In this document: positions 12,801 through 25,199 of the stretch, piece by piece
How the letters are laid out: each line of letters begins with the position of its first letter
How positions within the stretch are numbered: the stretch's first letter is position 1
Source of the DNA: Tupaia tana
Taxonomy: Eukaryota > Chordata > Mammalia > Scandentia > Tupaiidae
DNA length: 64,000 bases
Reading direction: 5' to 3'
NCBI GenBank assembly: GCA_026018925.1
Contig: JAKSZU010000031.1
Location: forward strand, 12,694,648-12,758,647
The notes under the pieces: generated by a model
Told to the model about the DNA's origin: nothing
Seen by the model: the letters and a program-made list of their open reading frames with translations, nothing else
Databases searched by the model: none
Translations under genes and position numbers: made by a program

Positions 12801-15800
12801 GACTCCCACATGTCCGACAGAAGATCAAATCCTGGGCCTGGCGGCTTGCTTTCTCATTTTGTCTCTCTGTGGTGAGTGCACATGCCGTAGAGCACATTTA
12901 AAAATGACAATAATCTTAAATAAAATTGAACAATTATGCTTAAAAAGAAAGATAAATAAAATTTTTAAATGAGATAACTAAGAAAAAGGGGCCGGCAGGT
13001 AGTGTGGTGGTTAAGACACTGAACTCCCACGTGGCTGACTATGGTTTGAGTCCCAAACCTGGCGGCTTGCTTTCTCACTTTCAATCTCTCCCCCCTTCTC
13101 TGTGTCTCTCTGGTGAGTGCATTGCCCTGAAGCAAATTAAATAAACAAATAAGAAACGAGCAGAGGATCCCCTCCCCCCCATTGGTCTGAATACCATAAA
13201 GGTTTATGACAATTCAATGTCCATAAGCAAAGGTTAACTAAATAAGAATTAGGCGGAGAGGACCCTCGGAATGCTGCCAATCCAGAAACACAGGAAGACC
13301 CACACACGTGAATGCAAAAGGCAGCCCCACACTGTCACCCCCCCTTTCCTGTCATTCGCTGCCCTCGCCCACACGGGGAGAAGGGGGTTATGGCTGCCGG
13401 CTGGGGCTGGCCACATCACCAGAGAAACCAAACACAACAATTCCTCTGTGCTGACTCATCACACCCGCGCTGCACAAAGCCTCAGAAACGCTCGGGTCCA
13501 AGAAGAACAAGAGTCCTTCAGAAGGGCTCTAAGACGAGGGTGCCAGCTCCTTCCCGGAGAACCCCGAGGGTGTGAGGACTGAGTCAGAGGCAGAAGGATG
13601 TCCCCTGCTCTGGGGGTGGACCGTGAGAGGAACCGTCCTCCGTGTCCCCCGCCCTGGGCCCGTTCCCCTTCCCTGTCACCTTGGGGGCTCCTTCCACCTG
13701 CTCTTTAGCACAGGGGACACCCCTGTCTTTGCACGTGAGAAGCATGGCAGCTGGGTGTCTCACAGCAGCGAGAGACAGAGACAGATGTATCAGGTGTTTC
13801 CCTCGGTGGGAAACACCGGCATGCCCACACTCTCCTGGCTTGCCCCCCTCGTGCACCCTGACCCCTGAGTCTCGGGAGGGCTTGGCCTACGTGGGTTCCT
13901 CCCTGGCCTCCCCGTGGCCGCCTGCAGCTTTATCCCACAGTCTTCTCCGGGCAGCCTCGGGTCTATGTCCACGGAATCCAGCCATGCACGTGGGTGACAA
14001 AGACGTTCCCAATGCAGTGACTCTGTGTGTGTGTGAGCACGCGTGTACACACGGGCATGTGGGCATTGGGTGTGCATGTGCTCGGGGGTGCACCAGTACA
14101 CGCATGTACTGAGGTGTGCATGGTGTATGCATGTGTCTGCGTGTGCTCTGTGCACAGGTGTGTGTGTGCGTGTACCCACGTGCACACGCAGTGTGTGAGC
14201 ATCGATATGCACACCACGGATGCATGCGGACATGCTCCTGGGCACATGTGCATGTAATGTGTGTGTGTTCTCATGTTTGCATGGGTGCCTGCACGTGTGC
14301 ATGTGTGCACACGCCCGTGTAAGTGAGGTGTGCGTGCACATGTGGGTGGGCGTGCACACATCCGGGTAACCCCCCCAGGGCCACCCTCTGTCTCCCCACA
14401 TGACGCCACCCCACTGCCCTCCTGCCCATGTGACTTCCCACCCTCTGGTGTCCATGGACCCAGAAGCTGGCTCCCAGCACAGCCCTCCTGCCCTGGATGG
14501 CCACGCCCCCAAGGCGTGCTTTGACACCCCGTCGCCTGGCACCGTCTGCTCCTCCCACGCATGCAGCCACAGGAGAGGGCCGCACACCCCGCCATCTGCA
14601 GGGCCCGGCTCACCCTGGTCACCATCCAGTTCTGCAAACCGGCTCCCCTGCCTGAGCCCCAGACCAGCCCAGAGCAGCCAACGCAGGCCCGAGGGCCACG
14701 GGGACAGGGCAAAAAGGGTCTCCCGGGCCTTGCCCCCTCGGCCCGCCGCTGCCTCCAGCCCCAGCCCCGGGAGAATCCAGCCGCCCTTGCACAGGAAGCT
14801 GGTTTTCCCGCCCTGACCCGCGGGCTGGCCTCTCTGCAGGGTCACGCCAGGACCAGAAAACCACTTTCAGCTGAAATAACGCCACCTTGGGCCCTGGGCT
14901 TCAGGCTCCCTGCCCCGAAGGAGGCCTCCCTGCCGCACACACCGCGCCTTCCTGGCTGAATACAACTCCCTATCCACGCCCTGCACCAAGGACGGAGGAG
15001 GGGAGGGCGTGGCTCTGGGTTTCACGCAGAGGCGGACACCTGTCACTCACCGTCATCGCACCCGGGACCCGCCTCCTCCTCCCCCGACCTGTAGGGATCC
15101 GGGCCATCAGGAAATCCTCTAACCAGACCTGTGCGTGCCCCAGCATGTATGCACCAGTCCGGGACGCAGGGACGTTGCCTGCAGTTTAAGCAACAGCTGT
15201 GCGTTTCTGGGCTGCAGAGGTTGGGCTCCGGGCGGAAAACCCTCCCCCCAGTGGGAATACTGGGTGCTCTGCACAGCTGACGCACATGAAAACGTTCCCA
15301 TCTGGAGACAGTCAAGATGAGTAACAATAGCCAGCAGGTGGCGTAATGGTCACATGACTGGACTCCCACATGGGCGGCTGAGGTTCAAGTCCCGGACCCG
15401 GAGGTTTGAAACTCAAAGCTGGTGCGTGTGCATGCGTGCCCAAAATCCCAACAGGAGGATGGAGGAGAAGGGATTGTGGGATGGCCATCTCCCCTGGGGG
15501 GTGATTTCTCCCTTTCTCTCTCCGTGTCTTTCTCTGTGTCTCTGATGAGTCAGACACTCTATATTAAAAATCTCTGTAAAAAAATAAATAAATAAAATTT
15601 TTTTAAATAAAAAAGACCCTAGGGCCAGCAGGTGGCATGGTTAAGATGCTTGACTCCCCCATGGGCAACCACAGTTCAAATTCCAGAACTAGAGGCTTAC
15701 TTTCTTGCTTTCCCTCTCTCTGTCTCTCTGCGGTAAAGTGCACACGTTCTACAGCAAATTTAAAAAAGAATAATTAATTAATTTAATTTCATGAATAATT

Positions 15801-18800
15801 TTTTTTTAAAAAAGCCCCGTTTAGACTGTCTTTCTCTCTCACATTCATGGAAGAAAACAATAAATAAACATTCAAAATCTGGGCCAGGTCCGTGGCCTGC
15901 TGTGGAAGACAGCCAGATGACCGACCGCGTGATGAAAACCCAGACCTGATGGCATGCCCAACACTCTTAGCACATCTGCGTCTGTGCCCAGAACGTCTCA
16001 CCAGGGAGGAGAGGTGGGGGAAGGAGCCGTGTCATGACCACTCCCTACGGGGCGTGCCGTTTCCCTCTCTGGCCAGCCCGTGTGTTCTTCAGCAAAAAAT
16101 CTAAAAAACAAACGGACGGCACGTTGAAAAGCAAGCAGCGCCGAGTGCTCAGAGCTGGCTCCGTAACCGTGAGCGTGCAGAGGCAGCCTGGGGGTGAGCT
16201 GAGAGGGTGCCTCTGCTGACCATCCCAGGTGGGGCCCTGCCTTGTCCCTCTGCAAAAGAACACAGCCTCGGCAGAACCTCAGTGGAACGCTGCGGTGGCC
16301 AACGGGCCCTCAGAGCCCCGGACGTGTGGAAGCCACCATTCCACGGTGACTCATGCAGGGCGAGGCTGGACGGAGGGCCGCGTGAATCCCTGCCAGGACA
16401 CTCCCTTCTGACTCAAGCAGCGATTCCTCTTTCACACGGACTCCACGACTTAAAAAACAGGGGGAGCTTTCCTAGGAGACCACGTGGTAGGGACACTGAG
16501 ACTCCTTGGGAACGGGAATGTCCATTCCCGTAGCTGCTGCCCTGAACACAGTCCTCAAACACAGCAGTCCTCAATGGTTTGGTACCAGAGATGGGTGTGG
16601 TGGAAGACAAGTTTTCTTTCCTTTTTTCTTTCTTTCTTTCTTTTTATTATTTTTTTATACATTCAATTGCTATACATCATTTAGCTTGTAGAGAGAATTT
16701 ACCCAACATAAACTATTGACCCAAAAATGTACCCTACCCTCAAGCCAGTCCACATTTCCGTGTCCCATAAATGTCTTCCTTCTCTACTTTCATCCCTAAT
16801 TTCCTTCCCCATACTCCCATCCTCCTTCCACACAGTCTCCAGCGTCCATAACTATTTTCACAGCTTTTATGTCCTCCAATCTGTCAGTCTCTACTATAGA
16901 GTGCAGACAGTAGGTATATGTTAAGTGGAGACATACAATGTCTCTCTTTCATAGCCTGACTTGCTTCAGTCCGCAACAAATCTTCCATATTGATCCACTA
17001 TCTATCAAATGTCAGAGTTTTGTTTTCCAAGGCTGAATAGTATTCCATGGAGTATATGTGCCACATTTTTTCGATCCATTCATCTGTTCGTGGACATTTG
17101 GGTGGGTTCCATGAGAGACAATTTTCCTACAGATGGAGGGACAGTTTATGAGTGTACAAACAATGGGGTTTGCACTCCTATAAGAAGAACCTAATGCTGG
17201 GACCAGCAGATGGAGTAATGGTTACATCGTTGGATTCCCATGCAGTTGACTGTGATTCAAGTCCCGGACCTGGTGGCTTAAAACTCATGCCAGGCAAGAG
17301 TGCATGCATACTCAAGATCTGGAGAGAAGAATGGAGAAAGGATTGCATCATGGCCATCCCCCTGGGGGATGATTTCTCACTTTCTGTCACTCTATAGCAA
17401 AAATCTCTCTTTAAAAAAAAAAAGAAAACCTAACGGCTCAGGTGATCTGAGAGGAGGCAGAGCAGTAATGTGAGCAATGGGGAGCGACTGTAAATACAGA
17501 GAAAGCTTCACTCCCTCCCTCCCGTCATTCGCCTCTTGCTCTGCAGTTCGGTTCCTAATGGCCCATGGGCTGATACAGGTATGCAACCTGGGAGTTGAGG
17601 ACCCCACCTCCCTAAGGCATGGCTCCGCAGGAGGAGGCTTTCACAGTTCACAGACCCTGCAGAGTCGAGGATGCTGGGGCTGTCGCTTGAGGGGTCACAA
17701 ATACATCCCAGCAAGGAAGCAAACTCTCTCATGCAGAATTGGCAGATAATGAAGAGGGCAGGCGGGTCCAAACAACTGAGCCACAGGGGTTCTTTTGTGC
17801 AGTCAGCAACAAGCCGCATAGCGGTGCTGGAAGCCACATGGCCAACTTCAGCTTCAGATCTGCACACTGGGCCAGCCTGCAGTGCAGGGAAGGGACCTGG
17901 ATCCCACATGGCTGATGAGCATGGTTCAAATCCCAATCCCAGTGGCCCAGAAACACACCATGTATGTGTGGCCTCAGATCCCAACGGGATGGAGAAACAG
18001 AGGAGAAAGGATTGTAGCGTGAGCACACCCCACTGAGGGTGCTTCCTACTTCTCCCTCTCTCTGTCTCTCCATCTCTCTCTCTGGCAAGTGCATACATAC
18101 TCTGGCAGATTCCCAGGTGGCCCTGAAAACACACCAGAGGCATGCAAGCATGCCAAAGGTCCTGACATGCTGGAGGTCTGGGCAAGGGGATTCTATCTCA
18201 GCATGATGAGGACCTGTCAAGGTGCTTTCTTGGGAGGTACAACCCAGATATTCCTATTTTAGACCCTCCCCATGTGATGCAACTCTGTGGCCAGCTTTGC
18301 AGCCTCCTGCTGTGGAGTTGCAGCTCCTTAATACTCCTTAATGTGGGTTGTTAATACTTTTTCTGAGAAGTTTTTGCTATAGGGCGCATGCACTCGCCAG
18401 AAAGACAGAGAGAGACAGAGAGACAGAAAGCGAGAAATCACCCCCCAGGGGAATGGCCACGCCGCAATCCCTTCTCCTCCATTCTCTTCTCGGGATCTTG
18501 GGCACGCACGCACACGCGCCCAGCACGAGTTTAAGTCACAGGGTCTGGGACTCAAATCGTAATCAACTACATGGGAGTCCAGCATCATAACCATTGGGCT
18601 AACTGCTGGTCCCCCTCCTGTGATTTTTAAGCCAACAGGTCCAGTACTTGAACTGCAGTTGGCCAGGTAGGAGTCCAGTGTCTTAACCACTTATGCCATC
18701 TAAAGGCCCTTCTTCTTTGTTTTTTTCATTGATCCACACCCCAGTATCTTTCCCTCGCAGGATTCTGTTGGTCTTTACAAGCTATCTACACCTGTAAGCC

Positions 18801-21800
18801 CGTTCATCCTAAAGACAGTAGAATCCGTTCTTTGTCCACGGTGTTCCTGTGACCCGTCCACACCGTCAGAGGGGCCTCCCCTCACGGGTCAGGGCTGGCC
18901 TGGGTGCAGTTAGATAAGGACAGGGAGAGCTCGGTGCCTCGCAGGGCTGCCTGGGCTCCATGACTAACGCTTTCAGAGCCCCTGGAATGTGACAGCTCTG
19001 CAGGACAGACCGCAGCCTCTTGGAGGACTGGTGTGAATGCATTCCAATTCCCTTTCTTCCTTCCCAGATTAATTCCACATTTTATCTCAAGTCCCCAGCA
19101 TGAGGTGCTGGGTCCCTGGAAAAGTCAGGACGCACCTTTGCATAGAAAAGTGGGCCGTGAGTTTTCCAGCGACCCCATGTCGTATATAGGTCCGTTGTCT
19201 TTATTCAACGGTGACGTTACATTTTTTTTGTCTGTTAAATGTGTCTTCCCAGGTCAGCAGGTGACATGGTGGTTAAGGCACTGGATTCCCACATGGCCAA
19301 CCACGATTCAAGTCCCGGACCTAGCAGCTTGAAAACCATGCCAAGTGTGCGTGTGTGCGTGCATGCCCAAAATCCCAAGGAGAGAAGGGAGGAGAAGGGA
19401 TTGTGTCATGGCCATCCCCCCCGGGGGGTGATTTCTCACTTTTCCTCTCTCACTTTCCTTCTCAAGGGTCCGGCAGGTGGTGTGGTGGTTGGGGCACTGG
19501 ACTCCCACATGATCAACTGCAGTTCGAGTCCCGGACCTGGCAGCTTGCTTTCTCACTTTCCCTCCTTCTTTCTCTCTCTCTGTCTCTGTCTCTCACTATC
19601 TATATGTCTCTGGTGAGCATGTGTGCCCTGTAGCAAATTAAAACATAACGATAATGATAAATAAAATTAAATAAACCATTGAAGAAAGTAATAATAAATT
19701 AACATGACATAAATGACTCTTTCTTTTTTTAGAGAGAGATGTTTGCTATATGGGGCTTGCACTGGCCAAAACACAGAGAAAGACAGACCGCATGCACCTG
19801 GCGTGAGTTTTAAGCCACCAGGTCCGAGACTCAAACCCCAGTTGGCCATGTGGGACTGCAGCACCCTAACCACTACACCACCTGCTGATGCCAATAAATA
19901 ATTCTTTTTTAGAGGAAATGGAGATGCTTCCCCAAACCAGAAGGAGCCCAGCAGGCAGTGTCAGAGTGTAGACTGATAAGAAGTAAAGGCTGACATTCCC
20001 AAGGCTCCCACACACGTGCACCGGCCACCCGGCACCTGGCACGCTCTCTGGATAATCACAGCTGGGTCCACAGGGACAGAGGGGACGGGGACGAAAGCCT
20101 CACCCGCAACCCTTCCTGTACACGCCTGAGCGAAACACGGCACGGTTTCCTACACACACCTCTCCGTTCTTTCTTTCCACGGCCGCCAGCTTTGGCTAGA
20201 AGCCAGGCCCTGTCAGGGGGCTCTCTCGCCATCTGAGAAACGCTGGGTTGGGAGCTTGATTCTCTGAGGAGGAAACGGAAATCTCTGGCTTCCTGTGGAA
20301 GGCAGATGGCAACGGCCCCCCCAGAGCCACCAGGAGGGACGCGGCTACTGTGAGTCATTCCAATACAAAGCAGAGGCACACCCATGTGCAATCCCCCCCA
20401 GACTGGTCTACAAAAAAAAAAAAAAAAAAAAAAAAGCGAAGAAAACAAACTCGAAATTCAAGAAGTACTTCTGGTCCTTAGAGATACAAAAACACACCAG
20501 TAGTTAGGCAAATACAAATAGACATTTTTGTTAGTTACCATGCCTTTTTTTTTTTTTTTTTTGAGCTTTTTTTTTTTAAGGAATTAAAAAAAAGGAAGAT
20601 TTACTCATTAGCATGCAAACTCAGAGAAGCAGCATAGTAGGATGGTTCAAAAGTAGCGATTTCTAGAATTCAGTCTTAGCGTCAGAACTGGATTCAAATC
20701 CCGACTCTTTTCCTGTAGGTGTTAGACACCCTACCCCTTCCAGCCACTCCCTGCATTTCTGTCGCCCTTCCAAATAAAGTTTCCCCAAAGAGTTGCCTGT
20801 GCGCTGGGTCTCTTTCTCTCCTTTGTTTCGCACTGCAATTTGACTTCTGTGAGCATGATTTATTTAATTTTGTTTACTATTATTAATTAAACAGAGAGAA
20901 AGAGAGAGAGAGAGAAAAGGAAAGGGAGAAAGCAAGCTTGCAGGTCTGGGATTCATACCACAGTTGGCCATCTGGGAGTCCAGAGCCTTAACAACCATGG
21001 CCAACCTGCTTACTGGCTCTCCTTACCATCTTTCATCCAAGAGATTGGCGCAGATGAAAAATAGCACATGTTGAGTAATATCCCATAGTGTATAAGTGCC
21101 ACATTTTTTTCCATCCACTCATCTGTCCTTTAATATTCGGATTGGCTCCATGTCTTACGAATCATGAATAATGCCGTGAATAATAAACACGGATGTGCAA
21201 GCACTTTTCTGCCTGAGCGTTCTCCTGTCCTTTGGGTAGACACCCAGGAGTGGAATTACTGGATCGTATGGAAGTTCTATTTGAAGGTCTTTGAGGAATC
21301 TCCATATTGTCCTCCACAGTGGGTGGACCAATTTACATTCCCACCAGCAGTGTAGGAGGGTTCCCCTTTCACCATAGCCTCAGTCCTTTGATACAAAGTG
21401 TTCAAATATAGATGTAATGCTGAGCAAAGCAAGCCAGACTATGAAAGAGAGGCATTGTATGTCCCCACTTAATATATACTGAACGTCTGCACTCTAGTGA
21501 AAACTGAAAGATGGAAAAATATATTAGCAGACACAGCAAGTGTACACATCAGAGACTGTATGGGAGGGCATGGACAATGGGGTTAGAAGGGAAGGATTCT
21601 GGGGAAAGAAAAATATATTTTAAAAATAGCATTTAACAGACACAGGAATGGAAGGTTATTACATAAGATGCTATCTTTGGCTTGTTTGACATGAAATGTA
21701 CCTATGCTTTGAAAATCAAGATTTCCTGTTCTAAAAAGATATTGATATGTGATTAAAAGTAATTTTTTTTTTTTTTTTAGGTTTTTGCAATAGGGCGCAT

Positions 21801-24800
21801 GCACTTGCCGGAGAGAGACAGAGAGACAGAGAGACAAAAAGTGAGGAATCACTCCCCCAGGGGGATGGCCATGCCACATTCTCCTCTCAGGATTTTGGGC
21901 ATGCATGCACACACACCCAGAATTTTCAAGCCACTGGGTCTGGGGTCCGAACAGTGGTGATCCATGTGGGAATCCAACACCTTAGCCACTATGCCACCTG
22001 CTGGCCCGATTAATCCATCTTATCTTACATACATCAATTTTTTAAAGACTTATTTATTGAATTTCGTGTATTATGATTATTTTAATTTGCGATAGGGCAT
22101 GTGCACTCACCAGAGAGAGATAAAGAGAGAGAAGGAAAGTGAAAAGACAAGCTACAGGTCTGGGACTCAAACCGTGGTTGGCCACGTGGGAGCCCAGTGC
22201 CTTAACCACCATGCCACGTGAGGGCCCCAGCATCCTAAGTCAATTTAATTCACACACCACACAAAGAACCCAGGAGGCTGCAAGGAAGCCAGGAAACATC
22301 TTGTTTGCTGAAGCTCCAAGCTTACCTCCACTCTCTCTTTCTCTCTCTCTCTCCCTCTCTCTGGCAAGCACATGAGACGCTCCATGAGAAAAATCTTTAA
22401 AAACAAGGACTTTTGGTGATCCTTCCATAAACATACAGTGCGTGAATAATTGAAGAATGAAAAGAACCACCCCAAGGAGACCTGGGAGGAATTTCTGCCA
22501 ACTTGCATGACCAGATAGACAGAGAATAGGAATGCACCACTCCAGGGCTTGTGGGAATATCTGGATGCCTTCTGTCTCCCCTGTCCTCCGCCACACCCAG
22601 GTCAACCCCCTCACACGGAAGTGAATGCTCACAACGCCCTACGAGAGAGTCAGACCTGATCCTTGCAAATATGCCTCGTTGGCATAAGGACGATTGACAT
22701 GAATGCAATTAAGACAACGCAGTAGGGGGACATGCAGATGGTGTAGCGGTTACATGGCTGGACACCCACGCGGCTGACTGTGGTTCGAGTCCTGGACCCA
22801 GTGGCTTGAAACTCACACCGGGCATGTATGCATGCCTGCCCAAAATGCCAAGAAGAGAACAGAGGAGAAGGGATGGCGGCATGGCCATTCCACCTGGGGG
22901 TAGGGGGGAACTTCTCACTTTCCGGCTCAGTGTCTTTGTCTCTGTATTTCTCTCTGGAAAACACATGTGCTCTAAGGCAAAAACCTCTTAAAAAAAAAAA
23001 AATACAGGGCCAGCACGTGCCATGGTGTTTAAGGCGCTAGACTCTCATATGGTTGGCCATAGTTCAACTCCTGGATCCGGTGGCTTGCTTACTCACTCTC
23101 TCTGTCTTTCTCTGGTGAACACAGCTGCCCCGTAGCAAACTGAAAAGTAATCGTTATAATAAAATAAAAATTAAATACATCATTCTCTGGCATTTGACAG
23201 AAAGTAGAGAAATATGGAAGAGTTACTGCTGAGTGAAGCAAGTCAGGCTATGAAGGAGAAACATTGTATGTCTCCACTTAATATATACCCAGTGTCCTCA
23301 CTCTATGGCCAAAACTGAATGACTAAAGGATATAGAAACACAGTAAATGGTTGTGAATACCAGATACAGTGTGGGAAGAGGGTGGGTGAAGGAGGAGAGT
23401 CTGAGGCAGGACATTAGGAGAAAAACAAAGAGGCAAAGCATTTATGGGACAAAGAAATGGGGTATTATCTGTTGAAGATAACGTGTATATGCTCAGATGG
23501 ACTGGGGAGAAATGTACACATGTTGGAATATTCACTTTGCAAGCTAAATAATGGGATGGAATGTATAAAAGAAATTGAAATAAAAAATAATAAAAATTAA
23601 ATACATGATTCTTTTAAAAAGAAAAAAAAATACAAAGTAGGTCCAGCCCCTTAGCGCAGTAGTTAAGGGAAGCTGGATCCCACATGACCGACTATGGTTA
23701 AAGTCCCAGCCCTGGCGGCTTGAAAAACTCACCAGGTGCAGGTGCACGTGTGCCCAGAATCTCAACAGGATGGAGAAACACAAAAGGGTTTGCAGCGTAA
23801 CTGCACCCCATTATGCAGTGTTTTCTTTCTCTCCCTCTCTCTCTCACTGTTTTTTTCCCTCTCTGGTGAGCGCATGTGTCCTCTGGAAATAAAGAAGGAG
23901 ACAGAAGAGGAGAAGGAGGAAAAAGGAAGAAGAAATTGATGCAAGAGCCCTCATTGCTTTCCTTCTCTCTGACAAACATTTACAAGAGAAAGTAAATATC
24001 CCACCTTCGCCTTGTACGAGGGAGGACAAAGTTTAGGTGCTGACGACAACCTCAGCCCCCGGAGATAGTCCCAAAGAAACTGACAATCGGGACCAGCAGT
24101 TGGCGTTGTGGCTACGTCGCTGGACTCCCATGTAGTCGACCACAGTTCGAGTCCCAGACCCAGTGGCTTAAACTCACATCAGGTGCGTATGCGTGCGTGC
24201 CCAAGATCCCGAGAGGAGAATGGAGGAGAAGGGATTCGGGCGTGGCCATCCCCCATGGGGGGTGATTTCTTGTTTTCTGTCTCTCTGTCTTTCCGGCGAA
24301 TGCATGCGCCTATAGCAAAAACGTCTCAAAAAAAAAAAAAAAAAGAAAAAATAAGAAATCGACCATCAACAAGCTTCATGAGCTGGCCTTACAGATTCAA
24401 TATCCTCTTTTCATTGTCACCTGTCTAAAAATCGTTTTTGTGCTCACTGGAATGCAAAGTCACCTTCCTGGGAAGTGCCCGGCCTGTCCCCGGCTGTCTC
24501 CTGAGCACAGGTGGAACGCACGTGTTAATACACTTCATCTGCTTTTCTCTTATTTCTCTGTCTTGGGGTACCAAGGTTCACCTTAGCTACAAACTAAGGA
24601 CAGAAAGGAACTTACATTTTCCTCCTGTTCATCCCTAGAACACGTCCGTCTTATTTTTCCCTTCTAACCATGTCTCTAAGTCATAAATAACATGTGAGTC
24701 TTTCCCCCTAAAGGTGGAAAAAGGGACGGGAAGGTCCCCTGAGGAGTGCGTCCTAGGGGCTCCCCCTGCACAGTGGGAAGTGTGTCCCCTAGGACAGGAA

Positions 24801-25159
24801 TGAGACCCAGGGAGAAGGCAGTGAGGCAGAGACCGCTTCTCCCTTTTGTCAGAGTCACTGTGTCCCTGTGACCTACGGACTCGTGAATCCTTGCTATGAA
24901 GCGGAATGTGACAGAAAGCAAAGACCAGTTCTTATAGCCCGGAGCAGGAAGATAAAGGGGCAGACTGCGTTCACTGAGCCGGGGAAGATAAGGCTTCCGG
25001 AAGCCTGGGGCCACAGAATTCTAAAGGGACAGCCCCTGGCCTTCCAGGGTAAGTGAGATAACAGCTCTTGCCAAGGTGACAGCCTCTAACTAACAGTGAC
25101 CAAATTACTCAGCGTTAGCATAAGCCCTAGGCTGTGTGACCCCACAGCACCACTGCAGG

Positions 25160-25199
<40 letters not shown>

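Larger units (their letters stand above)
12680..13275 (+). repeat. Old tandem repeat interrupted by two SINEs
   Basis: The word set 'gagaggacc..tagaatgct' and 'gtttatgacaattaaatgt' recurs at about 12690-12750, 13150-13220 and 13245-13275: a three-copy repeat of about 80 bp, split by SINEs at 12767 and 12988. Confidence 0.55.

Noticed and set aside
13790..14845. Minus-strand open frame of 351 codons
   Set aside because: Composed of GC-rich and TG-repeat translation; overlapping frames on both strands are equally open and no known domain is visible.
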